This document shows positions 24,795-33,652 of a stretch of 52,690 bases of DNA, piece by piece. Source of the DNA: an uncultured Eubacteriales bacterium. Its GTDB lineage: Bacteria > Bacillota > Clostridia > Oscillospirales > Oscillospiraceae. Position 1 is the stretch's first letter. Each line of letters opens with the position of its first letter. Below the pieces are notes generated by a model. The model did not search any database. It was not told the DNA's origin and was given only the letters and a program-made list of their open reading frames with translations. The stretch spans positions 1-52,690 of the forward strand of contig UQXI01000019.1 of the NCBI GenBank assembly GCA_900544975.1, written 5' to 3'. The translations under genes and the position numbers were made by a program.

Positions 24795-25898
24795 TTAGTA
24801 ACGACATTGAATGTACTTTTGGTCCCATTGATCGTCAAACAGTCTGGCATTGCGGGACATGGGACAGCCCTGAAAGAGGTCGCTGGCCAATTCTGTGAGA
24901 ATTTCCCGGAATTCCAGAGGTTCCAGATAAAATTCGGGAATTCCCTCTGTCCCGACTTGAGCGCCCAGGAGGGCGCCAGCCACAGCCCCCAGGGCGGAGC
25001 TGAGTCCGGAATGGTTGACCGCGGCCACAATGCCCCGGTCGTAGTCGCCGGGATATTTCAGGCAGATATAACAGGCGCTTGCCAACACGGAGGCTGCGTC
25101 TGTGGGACGTTGCTGAGACAACGCTTCCTCAGGTGATGTGGAGGTCTCCGCCATGGCCTCGGCCCAGTCCAGCTTGCTTTCCAATGTGCGGATTTGAGAA
25201 AACCGACTGCCAAAATACTGGCTCATGGCGGTCCGGGTTCTTTTAAGGACAGAGCGGAAGCTCTCCGCATTCCTGTAGACAATCCGGTTCAGTAGATCGG
25301 TGAGGTAAGCGGCCGGAAGAAATCCCAGGGGATCCCCATGGGTGAGAGCTGCGGATTCTGCGCCCAGCAGTCGAATCTCTGAAGGAGACGTCTCTGTGGG
25401 GTGGAAAAACAGACCAATGGGAATGGACCGGGCCATACCGTTGGGACCTTGCGAACGGTTTACCGGTTCCTCCATGGTCCCGGCCTGGGGTCGCTCCAGG
25501 GCATAGAGAACCGCAGGCTCCGGGTTGCGGCGGCTGTACAGCGGCTCCAGGGAACACAGCCAGCAGTAGCATTTTCCCCGGTTTTTCCATCCGCCGTAGT
25601 GCTGGGTTTTGCTCCAGTCCCGGTAAGCCGCCTCCAGGTACTGCACATAGGGCGCCATCACCCCCCGAGTGGCGCCCCGGGTGGCGCCGAAGAGCAAGCC
25701 GTTGGCGGTAAACATGGCCAGTTGGGTATGGCTGGAGACGGTGGCGAAGCCGTTGACGGTATCGTATCCCTGAATCCCATCGGGTCCGTATTTCTCGTGG
25801 ATGTCTTCCAGGGTCAGCTCCTCCACACAAAAGCCCAGGGCGTCTCCTGCGGCGGCGCCCAGCAGACAGCCGTATATTTGGTCTTGCTTGCGTACCAT
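24795..25898 (-). CDS. ADP-ribosylglycohydrolase (DraG) family protein, probably catalytically inactive
   Basis: A 367-residue all-helical protein of the DraG family, recognisable from GCLLGAAAGDALGFCVEE at the start and the C-terminal AVAGALLGA block. Active members bind two metals through an (S/T)DDT motif and a GDSDS-like motif. Here these read SSHT (55-58) and GLSSA (297-301), so the key aspartates are missing at both sites. The call is therefore a pseudoenzyme or binding protein, unless other residues take over. Start with GAGGAGCG. It begins 9 bases after mnmG. Confidence 0.8.
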   Translation of the reverse strand: MVRKQDQIYGCLLGAAAGDALGFCVEELTLEDIHEKYGPDGIQGYDTVNGFATVSSHTQLAMFTANGLLFGATRGATRGVMAPYVQYLEAAYRDWSKTQHYGGWKNRGKCYCWLCSLEPLYSRRNPEPAVLYALERPQAGTMEEPVNRSQGPNGMARSIPIGLFFHPTETSPSEIRLLGAESAALTHGDPLGFLPAAYLTDLLNRIVYRNAESFRSVLKRTRTAMSQYFGSRFSQIRTLESKLDWAEAMAETSTSPEEALSQQRPTDAASVLASACYICLKYPGDYDRGIVAAVNHSGLSSALGAVAGALLGAQVGTEGIPEFYLEPLEFREILTELASDLFQGCPMSRNARLFDDQWDQKYIQCRY

Positions 25899-25907
25899 AA
25901 GCGCTCC

Positions 25908-27782
25908 TCACTCCTGTTGGTGCTGTTCCAGATAAATGAGCAAAACGGCGATATCCGCCGGGCTGACGCCGGAGATGCGACCTGCCTGACCGATGGAGAC
26001 CGGCCGGATTTCCGAGAGCTTTTGCCGAGCCTCCAGCCGGAGGCCGCCCAGAGTGTGATAGTCCAGGTCCGGCGGCAGGAGACGGCATTCCTCCCGCTTG
26101 AATTCCTCTACCTGGCGGGTCTGCCTGGCCAGGTAGCCGGCATATTTCAGCTGAATTTCCACCTGCTCCCGGACAGCAGGTGGAAGCACCGGGCGGTCCG
26201 GATCCACCGGCGCGATGTCGTCGTAGTGTAGCTGAGGACGGCGGAGCAAATCGGACAACCGGGCGGAACCCTTGACCGCAGCCGTACCGGCCTGAGCCAA
26301 TAGGGCCTGCAAGGCGGGGGATTCCGCTACCCCGGTGGATTCCAACCGGCGGATTTCCCGGCGGACCTGATCGTATTTCTCCTCCACCTCCCGGAGCCGC
26401 TCCTGGGAGATCAGGCCCACTTGGAAGCCTGTGGCAGTGAGCCGGGCGTCGGCATTGTCCTGCCGGTGCAGCAGCCGGTATTCGGAGCGGCTGGTCATGA
26501 TCCGGTATGGCTCGTTGGTGCCTTTGGTCACCAGATCGTCGATGAGGGTGCCGATGTAGCACAGATCCCGGGTGAGCACCATAGGCGGCTTGCCCTGGAG
26601 TTTCAAGGCGGCGTTGACGCCGGCCACGAGGCCCTGGACCGCAGCCTCTTCGTAGCCCGAGGTGCCGTTGAATTGGCCCGCCCCATAGAGGCCCTGAATG
26701 GACTTGCACTCCAGGGTGGGGAGCAGGGCAGTGGGGTCGATGCAGTCGTACTCAATGGCATAGGCAGGGCGCATCAGCTTGGCATGCTCCAGCCCCGCGA
26801 TGGTGTGCAGCAGTTCCTCCTGCACCTCCTCCGGCAAGCTGGAGGAGAGGCCCTGGAGATACAGCTCTTCCGTGTGCAGGCCGCAGGGCTCCACAAAAAT
26901 CTGGTGTCTGGGCTTGTCCGGGAAGCGGACAATTTTGGTCTCGATGCTGGGACAGTACCGGGGCCCCACCCCCTGGATGGTGCCATCGAACAGGGGGCTC
27001 CGGTCCAGGTTATCCCGGATGATGGCATGGGTATGTTCATTGGTATAGGTGAGGTAGCATACGGCCTGATTTTGGACTGCCCCTGTGGTAGAAAAAGAAA
27101 AGGGTTCTGGGACGTCGTCTCCAGGCTGCAGCTCCATCTGGGAGACATCCACACTCCGCCGGTTCACCCGGGGCGGCGTCCCCGTTTTGAATCGCCGCAT
27201 GGGAAGCCCCAGGGCTTTGAGACAGTCCGATAAACCTGTGGACGGATGCATCCCGTCAGGCCCGGAGGACAGGACACAGCTGCCGGTGATGATGGTGCTG
27301 TCCAGATAGGTACCGGTGGCGAGAATCACGGCTTTGGCCTCATAATAGGCTCCCAGTTGCGTCTTCAGTCCGGTGACAGCGCCATCGGTGACCAGAAGTT
27401 CCGTGACCATGGCCTGCTTCAGATCCAGGTTGTCCTGCAGCTCCAGGACGTGCTTCATGTACTGCTGGTAACTTCTGCGGTCTGCCTGGGCCCGGAGAGA
27501 ATGGACCGCTGGGCCTTTTCCCCGGTTCAGCATCCGGTATTGAATGCAGCAGGCGTCCGCCGCCCGGCCCATTTCGCCGCCCAGTGCGTCCAACTCCCGG
27601 ACCAGATGACCCTTTCCCGTGCCGCCAATGGCGGGGTTGCAGGGCATGTTGCCAATGGCGTCCAGATTGATGGTAAAAATGACAGTGTGCATCCCCAGCC
27701 GCGCCGCCGCCAAGGCCGCTTCAATTCCAGCATGCCCGGCGCCTACGACAGCTACGTCATAAGCGCCAGCACAATAACCCAA
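25908..27782 (-). CDS. mnmG: tRNA uridine-5-carboxymethylaminomethyl modification enzyme MnmG (GidA)
   Basis: An FAD-dependent enzyme that, with MnmE, modifies U34 of certain tRNAs. The N-terminal FAD site is YDVAVVGAGHAGIEAALAAARLG. Conserved blocks NPAIGGTGKGHLVRE and GQFNGTSGYEEAAVQG and the helical C-terminal domain are complete. The chosen start is TTG at 27782: it follows GGGGGAG and gives 624 residues, close to the family norm. The upstream ATG at 27818 lies only a few bases after the predicted transcription start and has no ribosome binding site. mnmE and rsmG, usual neighbours, are absent. Confidence 0.93.
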   Translation of the reverse strand: MGYCAGAYDVAVVGAGHAGIEAALAAARLGMHTVIFTINLDAIGNMPCNPAIGGTGKGHLVRELDALGGEMGRAADACCIQYRMLNRGKGPAVHSLRAQADRRSYQQYMKHVLELQDNLDLKQAMVTELLVTDGAVTGLKTQLGAYYEAKAVILATGTYLDSTIITGSCVLSSGPDGMHPSTGLSDCLKALGLPMRRFKTGTPPRVNRRSVDVSQMELQPGDDVPEPFSFSTTGAVQNQAVCYLTYTNEHTHAIIRDNLDRSPLFDGTIQGVGPRYCPSIETKIVRFPDKPRHQIFVEPCGLHTEELYLQGLSSSLPEEVQEELLHTIAGLEHAKLMRPAYAIEYDCIDPTALLPTLECKSIQGLYGAGQFNGTSGYEEAAVQGLVAGVNAALKLQGKPPMVLTRDLCYIGTLIDDLVTKGTNEPYRIMTSRSEYRLLHRQDNADARLTATGFQVGLISQERLREVEEKYDQVRREIRRLESTGVAESPALQALLAQAGTAAVKGSARLSDLLRRPQLHYDDIAPVDPDRPVLPPAVREQVEIQLKYAGYLARQTRQVEEFKREECRLLPPDLDYHTLGGLRLEARQKLSEIRPVSIGQAGRISGVSPADIAVLLIYLEQHQQE

Positions 27783-27828
27783 GTCAACTCCCCCTTTTAG
27801 GTCCGGTGTGGACCCCATTTGTTTACAT

Positions 27829-27857
27829 AGTATAGCAAAAAAGAGCTCCAAAAACAA
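27829..27857 (-). promoter_or_regulatory. Promoter of mnmG operon
   Basis: On the minus strand, TTGTTT (27857-27852) and TATACT (27834-27829) with 17 bases between. It implies a leader of about 40 bases before the TTG start. Confidence 0.65.
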
Positions 27858-27980
27858 GGGTGCGCCAAGGAAATCCAACAGTAGACCTATGAAACTGAAC
27901 AGACGGCCATATCAGGTAGAAAGAGCGTACGGCCTGCGGCAACGACGAAGCGTCTGTCTTTGCACTGCGATGGTATCTCA

Positions 27981-28478
27981 CCGTAGGGGCGTATCCATGT
28001 GTCCACCCGTGGTAGGCATTACGAATTCGCCCAAAATGGGAGAAACCCGTACGATGTTCCCGCCGGGCGGACACACAGGTCCGCCCCTACGGTCAAATAC
28101 CAATGTAGTGCGCAAACAAGTGTTTCTGTGTCGCCATTGGGTTTGCCACTTCGCAGAGCAATCAAATGATATCACGTGTCGAATATTTTTTGAGCAGCTT
28201 CCCCTCCCACTGTAGGGGCGGACCCATGTGTCCGCCCGTGGTAGGCATTACGAATTTGCCCAAAATGGGAGAAACCTGTACGATGTTCCCGCCGGGCGGA
28301 CACACGGGTCCGCCCCTACGGTCAAATACCAATGTAGTGCGCAAACAAGTGCTTTTGTATCGCCATTGGGTTTGCCGTTTTGCAGAGCAATTAAATGATA
28401 TCACATGTCGGGTATTTTCTGAACAGCTTCCCCTCTCGCCGTAGGGGTGGACCCATGTGTCCGCCCGTGGTAGGCATT
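27981..28478. repeat. 229-bp tandem direct repeat (two full units and a partial third) carrying MITE-like palindromes
   Basis: Units begin with GTAGGGG at 27983, 28212 and 28441, exactly 229 bases apart. The first two are nearly identical; the third stops matching after about 38 bases. Each full unit starts with a roughly 110-base element bounded by inverted arms of about 27 bases (GTAGGGGCGGACCC... and the reverse complement ending GTCCGCCCCTACGG). Each arm contains its own smaller inverted repeat. A 119-base spacer follows. No gene is supported between 27860 and 28520. Confidence 0.92.
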
Positions 28479-28524
28479 TGGATGTGCTGAAAACAAATGT
28501 AAAGTTGCACCGTCGTAGGGATGA

Positions 28525-28564
28525 TTTTGCCGCTGCACCGATGAAAAAGGTGCAGCGGCAAAAA
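28525..28564. terminator. Bidirectional terminator after the HAD gene
   Basis: TTTTGCCGCTGCACC (28525-28539) and GGTGCAGCGGCAAAA (28549-28563 region) form a perfect stem around GATGAAAAA-type loop sequence, next to the HAD stop. Confidence 0.85.
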
Positions 28565-28575
28565 GAACTGCGGAT

Positions 28576-29280
28576 TTACATGGCCTCCAGGAATTGCAGC
28601 AGCGCTGCAAAATCTCCCTGGGCACAATCGGGAAGCTTCCCCCGGTTGATGAGACAATCTGTGACCAGGAAGGTCTCCAGTCCGGCGGCTTGGGCGGCCT
28701 CCACATCCTCCTGCACATCGTTGCCTACCATGAGGCAGCGGCTGGGTTCCAGGTGTAGCTGGTGTAAGATCTCCAGGTAATAGGCGGGGTTGGGCTTACA
28801 GGCCCTGGAATTTTCATAATCCGTGACCCAATCAAAGTCCTCAGGTTGGAGACCCACCCAGCTCAGCCGGGTGCGGACGCCCGCCGGTGGGAACAGAGGA
28901 TTGGTCGCCAGAATCACCCGCTCTGCCTTGGTCCGGGCCAGGGCAACCGCCTGGGCCGCTGCAGGATTGGGACCTGTGAAGGATTGGGCCTTCTGAAATT
29001 CCCCGGCATAAAATGCGTCAAACGCGGGGATATGGTCATGAACCTGGGGGCCCAGTATCTGGGAGAAGGTCTCCCAAAACACCTGACAGTTGGGTCGGAG
29101 GCCCTGGTTTCTCACCATAGCGCCTACGCCCTTCCATAGGGCGGAAACCAACGATTCTTCTTCATAGCCATAGGGTGCAACTGCCTGGGCCAGGAGATGG
29201 AAGTATCCTTGGGTGAACCGGTCGTTGTCCATGGGCAGCAGAGTGCCGTCCAGGTCAAACAAAATGGCCTGATTTGTCAT
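28576..29280 (-). CDS. HAD-superfamily hydrolase
   Basis: A 234-residue haloacid-dehalogenase-fold phosphatase. Motif I is ILFDLDGTLL at the N terminus with the nucleophile and acid/base aspartates. Motif II lies in ILATNP. Motif III is the lysine in RACKPNPAYY, and motif IV is MVGNDVQEDVEAAQAAG. A helical cap sits between motifs I and II. The start at 29280 has CAGGAGGT; a longer reading frame runs to 29394 without a signal. Substrate unknown (phosphoglycolate or a nucleotide are typical for this subclass). Confidence 0.9.
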   Translation of the reverse strand: MTNQAILFDLDGTLLPMDNDRFTQGYFHLLAQAVAPYGYEEESLVSALWKGVGAMVRNQGLRPNCQVFWETFSQILGPQVHDHIPAFDAFYAGEFQKAQSFTGPNPAAAQAVALARTKAERVILATNPLFPPAGVRTRLSWVGLQPEDFDWVTDYENSRACKPNPAYYLEILHQLHLEPSRCLMVGNDVQEDVEAAQAAGLETFLVTDCLINRGKLPDCAQGDFAALLQFLEAM

Positions 29281-29400
29281 GGGGACCTCCTGAATTTTGA
29301 TGTGATCGATGGAAGGAGTCATGGTGAAATGGGTTGCAAGGGAGGGGATGGTCAAAACCGTTTCCCCAAAAGCCCAGTGTTCCCATTGCAACATATTTTT

Positions 29401-29847
29401 TTAGGTTCCACTCTTGAATTTTTTAGATTCCGCCACAGCCATTTGATCGCAGCGGTTGTTATTGGGGTTGGCGCTGTGCCCTTTGACCCAGTGATAGTGG
29501 ACCTGGTGGGTTTGCAGCAGGGGTAGAAGTGTCTCCCAGAGGTCCACGTTCAGGGCTGGCTTCTTGTCGGATTTGATCCAGCCCCGCTTTTTCCAGCCCC
29601 ACACCCATCCCTTTTCCAGAGCGTCAATGACATACTTGGAATCGGAGTACAGCTCTACCACACAGGGCTCTTTCAATCGCTTCAGCGATTCGATCACGGC
29701 GGTGAGCTCCATCCGGTTGTTGGTGGTCTCCGGGGCGCCGCCGGAGAGGGTGCATTCGTGGCCGTTGTATTCCAAAATGGCGCCCCAGCCCCCAGGGCCG
29801 GGGTTGCCGGAGCAGGCTCCGTCGGTGTAGATGATCACGGTTTTCAA
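29401..29847 (-). CDS. rnhA: Ribonuclease HI
   Basis: A 148-residue RNase H that degrades RNA in RNA-DNA hybrids. The catalytic acids are visible: D in IIYTDGACSGNPGPGGWG, E in NNRMELTAVIE, D in ELYSDSKYVIDAL and D in NNNRCDQMAV. The conserved histidine sits in WVKGHSANPNNNRCD. It overlaps the upstream membrane-protein gene by ATGA. Confidence 0.97.
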   Translation of the reverse strand: MKTVIIYTDGACSGNPGPGGWGAILEYNGHECTLSGGAPETTNNRMELTAVIESLKRLKEPCVVELYSDSKYVIDALEKGWVWGWKKRGWIKSDKKPALNVDLWETLLPLLQTHQVHYHWVKGHSANPNNNRCDQMAVAESKKFKSGT

Positions 29848-30644
29848 GGGGTATCCTCCCCGTCCTGGGTGGTTTCTTCCCCGTCAAAGCCGCCGCCCAG
29901 CTTTCTGCGGCGGGGTGCGGGCTTCAGCAAGGAGCAGCAGCCGGTGAGTTGCCACAAAACCATCGCCGCAAAAAACAGCCGCCCGGTCCAACCCGGATCC
30001 GCCAGGGAGATGCAGCTGAAGAACACGGCAGCCATGGACCAGAAGATGGAGGCGCGCCGCCGCCCCTTTCCCAAAGGAAAGCCGGCCAGCTGATAAGCAG
30101 CCACCATGGAGGCAACCATGGCCAGGAGCTGGAAGCAGTAATCGCCCAGCAGGGGGTCGGCGCTCCAGCCCCGGAAGCGGCAGATGAGCAGAGCCGCCAG
30201 ATACAGGCTCACCAGCATCCCGGCCGGAGCCGAGACCTTGCCGGACAGGCGCAGGTACCCGTTGTAGGCCAGAGCGGACCCACCGCCCAGCCCCAGGGCG
30301 TAAACCACCATGGAAAAGAGGTCCGGCTTGTCCAGCAGTTGCACCAGGGAGCAGACAAAAAAGACAAGTCCTGCGACCATAGCGCCAGCGCCTGCCACTG
30401 GGGACGCTTTGAAATTCTCCTCCAGCCCGGCGCGCTTGCCCATGCCGAGGCACAGCGCTGCCAGTCCAATCAGCACCACGCCGGAGAGCACCCAGAGGGA
30501 TACCATGGGCCAACTGCCGGGGATCTGCACACCCTGGGCGTCGTACCCCACCGTCAACATCATCAGACGCAGGACAAACCCTGCAAGCCCACCGGCCAGC
30601 GTGAGAAGCAGCACCGGAATGGGACCAAATTTTTGATCTTTCAT
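29844..30644 (-). CDS. Polytopic membrane protein of unknown function
   Basis: A 266-residue protein with about seven hydrophobic helices, a short basic patch (GKGRRRA) between late helices and an acidic hydrophilic C terminus (GGGFDGEETTQDGEDTP). No family is recognised. It is translationally coupled to rnhA by a 4-base overlap. A TATAAT-type -10 lies at 30717-30712 on the minus strand, but no good -35 is seen. Confidence 0.75.
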   Translation of the reverse strand: MKDQKFGPIPVLLLTLAGGLAGFVLRLMMLTVGYDAQGVQIPGSWPMVSLWVLSGVVLIGLAALCLGMGKRAGLEENFKASPVAGAGAMVAGLVFFVCSLVQLLDKPDLFSMVVYALGLGGGSALAYNGYLRLSGKVSAPAGMLVSLYLAALLICRFRGWSADPLLGDYCFQLLAMVASMVAAYQLAGFPLGKGRRRASIFWSMAAVFFSCISLADPGWTGRLFFAAMVLWQLTGCCSLLKPAPRRRKLGGGFDGEETTQDGEDTP

Positions 30645-30813
30645 GATTTTTCATCCATCCTTTTGTTGTCCAAGCAGAAAGTTCGTCTTTGCATTGGGAG
30701 AAATACCAAATCATTATAACACACAGGGCGCGGAAAGGGAACGACATCGGGAAATTTTTCTCATCCCCTTGTAATTCCGGCCCGGTTGGTATATCCTTGG
30801 AGGCAAGGAGTTG

Positions 30814-31257
30814 ATGCAATTGAAAAAATGGAGTTGGGCCCTTTGTGTCCTGCAGTGGCTGATCTACGGCGTTTGTGTAATCGATGGCATTTGCATTGCC
30901 CGGGGACTGACCTTTTTGGGGATGGTTGGGGGCAATTGGACCTCTGGTTTGTTCTTTGCCGTTTTGGCTGCCCGTTTCCTGCTCATCTGGCGGATGGGCG
31001 ACCGGCGTGGGATGAAGCGGCTGCGGAACCATAGCCTGTGTGTGCTGTGCCTGTCTTTGGTGATGCTGGTTGTATGGCTGCTTCTGTGGCGAGGGAATTC
31101 GATAGCCTATGAGGCGGCTCTGTACCTGCTGCTTTTGGTCTCTGTGCCCCTTCCCTCCTGTTCGGTGATGTTCTTGCCCATACTGGGCTGGGCGTTGCTT
31201 CTGGTAGGCGCCTGGATGCTGGACCGGCGTTGGTCCCGGCTCCCACCAACGCGATAA
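30814..31257 (+). CDS. Small polytopic membrane protein of unknown function
   Basis: A 147-residue, four-helix hydrophobic protein with a basic loop (RMGDRRGMKRLRNH) in the middle and a basic tail. Not recognised. The ATG at 30814 is taken with GGAGG 10 bases upstream. A TTG six bases further downstream is an alternative, better spaced from AAGGAG. The gene lies divergent from the preceding membrane-protein gene and upstream of the methyltransferase. Confidence 0.65.
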   Translation: MQLKKWSWALCVLQWLIYGVCVIDGICIARGLTFLGMVGGNWTSGLFFAVLAARFLLIWRMGDRRGMKRLRNHSLCVLCLSLVMLVVWLLLWRGNSIAYEAALYLLLLVSVPLPSCSVMFLPILGWALLLVGAWMLDRRWSRLPPTR

Positions 31258-31345
31258 ATGGAGAACCGGGTGGCTGCGATGGTCTATTGGAACCATTGTG
31301 GCTGCCTGGATGAGGGATTTTGTAAGGAAACAAAAGGAGAGAATC

Positions 31346-32473
31346 ATGGAAACAATGACATTTGTGGTGCCCTGTCTGTTTGGACTGGAAGGGTTGGCCG
31401 CAGAAGAGCTGCGGCGGCTGGGGATGGAACAGGTCCAGGCAGAAAATGGACGGGTTCTGTTTCAAGGCGGGCAAGAGGCCATGGCCATGGCCAACCTGTG
31501 GCTGCGGACTGGGGAGCGGGTGCTTTTGCGCCTGGCGAAGGGGCCAGCGCGGAGCTTTGAGGAACTGTTCCAGACTGTGGCAGCGGCGCCCCTGGAGCAC
31601 CTAATTCCCCGGGATGGGAAATTCCCTGTGAAGGGTCACTGCCTGAACAGTCAGCTTCACTCTGTGCCAGACTGCCAAGCCATTGTGAAGCGGGCGGCGG
31701 CAAAGCGGCTGGGGGAACATTACGGCGTGACCTGGCTGCCGGAGACCGGGGCGCTGTATCAGCTGCAATTTTCCCTGATGCACGACCAGTTTGAGCTGTT
31801 CTTGGACACCACCGGTCCCGGCCTGCACAAGCGGGGCTACCGGGCTGTGGGCAATGACGCCCCCTTGCGGGAGACCCTGGCTGCCGGGATGGTCCAGCTG
31901 ACCCGATACCGGGGCCGGGACTTTTTCTGGGATCCCTTCTGTGGCTCTGGTACCATCCCCATTGAGGCGGCCCTTATTGCCAAAAACCGAGCGCCAGGCC
32001 TCACCCGGGCCTTTGCGGCAGAGCATTTTGCCTGGGTGGACAACACCCTCTTCCCCCGCCTCCGGCAGGAGGCTCCCGACCGGGAGTATCAGGGGGATTA
32101 CCGCATTCTCGGCTCTGACAACGACCCAAAGTGCGTCAGCCTCTCCATGGCAAACGCCAGAAAGGCTGGGGTTGGGCGGCTGATCCAGTTTCGGGATGCC
32201 GACGCCACCAAAGTAAATCTTCCGGCGCAGGAGGGGATCCTGGTGTGCAATCCCCCCTATGGACAGCGGATGCTGGAGCAGAGGCAGGCCCAGGCGCTGG
32301 TGCAGCAGCTGGGCCGCCATCTGAAGTTTGCAGACGGATGGAAGAAGTATATCATCTCCTCGGAGCCGGAATTTGAGCACTACTTCGGCCGCCGGGCGGA
32401 TAAGCGGCGGAAATTATACAACGGTATGATCCAGTGCGAGTACTATATGTACCTGGGGGGCAGGCGGAAATGA
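31346..32473 (+). CDS. THUMP-domain class I SAM-dependent RNA methyltransferase (RlmL-type)
   Basis: A 375-residue RNA methyltransferase. The N-terminal half holds a ferredoxin-like/THUMP region that binds RNA. The C-terminal half is a Rossmann methyltransferase with WDPFCGSGTIPIEAALIA as SAM site and the N2-methyltransferase catalytic motif LVCNPPYGQRM (NPPY). Homologues methylate guanosine in 23S rRNA (m2G). The start at 31346 has AAAGGAGAG; the longer reading frame from 31298 does not. It overlaps the lipid kinase by ATGA. Confidence 0.9.
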   Translation: METMTFVVPCLFGLEGLAAEELRRLGMEQVQAENGRVLFQGGQEAMAMANLWLRTGERVLLRLAKGPARSFEELFQTVAAAPLEHLIPRDGKFPVKGHCLNSQLHSVPDCQAIVKRAAAKRLGEHYGVTWLPETGALYQLQFSLMHDQFELFLDTTGPGLHKRGYRAVGNDAPLRETLAAGMVQLTRYRGRDFFWDPFCGSGTIPIEAALIAKNRAPGLTRAFAAEHFAWVDNTLFPRLRQEAPDREYQGDYRILGSDNDPKCVSLSMANARKAGVGRLIQFRDADATKVNLPAQEGILVCNPPYGQRMLEQRQAQALVQQLGRHLKFADGWKKYIISSEPEFEHYFGRRADKRRKLYNGMIQCEYYMYLGGRRK

Positions 32474-33396
32474 GGCATCTCTTTCTCATCAACCCTGCCG
32501 CCGGAAAAAAGGACCATACCCGGGAGTTCCAGGCCCAGATTGCCGCTGCTTGCAGCGGTCTGGAATATGAAGTTCAGGTTTCTCGGAAGCCGGGGGACAT
32601 CACCGCGCTGGCCCGCCAGGCAGCCCAATCCGGGGAACCTCTTCGCATCTATGCCTGCGGCGGAGACGGGACCCTCAATGAGGTGATAAACGGCGTTGTG
32701 GGCTTTCCCCATGTGGCCATCACCCACTTCCCCGGAGGCTCGGGGAACGATTTCATCAAGATCTTCTGTGACACCGCCCCCTTTTTCCAGTTGGAGACCT
32801 TGCTGGACCCGGCAGAGGCGGAGTTTGACCTGATCTCCTGCAACGACGACTATGCGCTCAATGTCTGCTCCCTGGGACTGGATGCCCGGATTGCCGCGGA
32901 GGCCTCCCGGTATAAGCGGCTTCCTCTCGTCACAGGGTCTGGCGCCTATGCCCTCTCGGCCCTAGTCAACACCATCAAGGGCATCCACCGGCCCTACCGC
33001 ATCGCCTTGGACGGGGAGGTGTTGGATGGGAGATTCACTTTGGTCTTTGTTGGTAACGGCCGCTGGTACGGCGGGGGATTCCACCCTATGCCGGACGCAG
33101 ACCCCTGCGATGGGCTTCTGGATGTGCTCCTGATCCAGCCGGTGTCCCGGCTCCAGGTGTTCGCCATCATTGGCAAATATAAGGCTGGCCGGTACGCCGA
33201 GTACCCAGCGCTCATCCGCCATGTGCGGACCCGGCATTTGGAGGTTCAATGCCCCGCACCGGTGGAAATCAACCTGGATGGGGAACTCCGCTGGGCGCAG
33301 AGGGTCCAAATCGGGGTGGCAAAGGAGAAAATCCGTTTTTTCTACCCAAAAACTCTCACCTGGAAGCCGATTTGCCCGGTGTGTCTGTCTGTATAG
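32470..33396 (+). CDS. Diacylglycerol kinase-family lipid kinase (YegS/DgkB-like)
   Basis: A 308-residue lipid or sphingosine kinase-like enzyme. Catalytic-domain motifs include FLINPAAGKKD near the N terminus, YACGGDGTLNEVINGV, and FPGGSGNDFIK for nucleotide binding. The C-terminal beta-sandwich ends in VEINLDGELRWAQRVQIGV. In Firmicutes such enzymes recycle diacylglycerol to phosphatidic acid, for example after lipoteichoic acid synthesis. Translationally coupled to the methyltransferase. An intrinsic terminator follows. Confidence 0.9.
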   Translation: MRHLFLINPAAGKKDHTREFQAQIAAACSGLEYEVQVSRKPGDITALARQAAQSGEPLRIYACGGDGTLNEVINGVVGFPHVAITHFPGGSGNDFIKIFCDTAPFFQLETLLDPAEAEFDLISCNDDYALNVCSLGLDARIAAEASRYKRLPLVTGSGAYALSALVNTIKGIHRPYRIALDGEVLDGRFTLVFVGNGRWYGGGFHPMPDADPCDGLLDVLLIQPVSRLQVFAIIGKYKAGRYAEYPALIRHVRTRHLEVQCPAPVEINLDGELRWAQRVQIGVAKEKIRFFYPKTLTWKPICPVCLSV

Positions 33397-33422
33397 AGTG
33401 CACCAACGGTGCAGGATCTGTC

Positions 33423-33470
33423 TGCCCTGGTGGTATTTTCCAGCAATTTGCCGGGAATACTACCAGGGCA
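33423..33470 (+). terminator. Terminator of the methyltransferase-kinase operon
   Basis: TGCCCTGGTGGTATT (33423-33437) pairs with AATACTACCAGGGCA (33456-33470), 14 of 15 positions, followed by a T-rich stretch. Confidence 0.8.
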
Positions 33471-33515
33471 CTTTCATGTTCATAAAATTTTAACGGAAAA
33501 ACGTGGAATTTCCTC

Positions 33516-33544
33516 TTGCATTTTCCCCAGGGTTGCGTTATGAT
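33516..33544 (+). promoter_or_regulatory. groESL promoter
   Basis: TTGCAT (33516-33521) and TATGAT (33539-33544), 17 bases apart, directly upstream of the CIRCE operator. Confidence 0.85.
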
Positions 33545-33551
33545 ATGGGCG

Positions 33552-33578
33552 TTAGCACTCGAGAGAAAAGAGTGCTAA
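33552..33578 (+). promoter_or_regulatory. CIRCE operator (HrcA binding site)
   Basis: A perfect CIRCE: TTAGCACTC, nine bases, GAGTGCTAA. It overlaps the predicted transcription start of groESL, so HrcA should repress the operon at normal temperature and release it on heat stress. hrcA itself is not in the window. Confidence 0.98.
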
Positions 33579-33652
33579 CACGACAAGTTTTGTATACCGC
33601 AGCGGCTTGGCTTTTGCCTGCCGCAATTCAATACTTTTGGAGGTAATCAATT

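Noticed and set aside
25243..26709. A 488-aa ORF overlapping mnmG and the ADP-ribosylglycohydrolase gene in another frame
   Set aside because: Arg/Gly/Pro-rich shadow of two well-identified genes on the same strand.
27823..28657. Short ORFs within the 229-bp repeats, on both strands
   Set aside because: They consist of repeated GGPxCPPGG-type peptides from the palindromic arms and have no expression signals.
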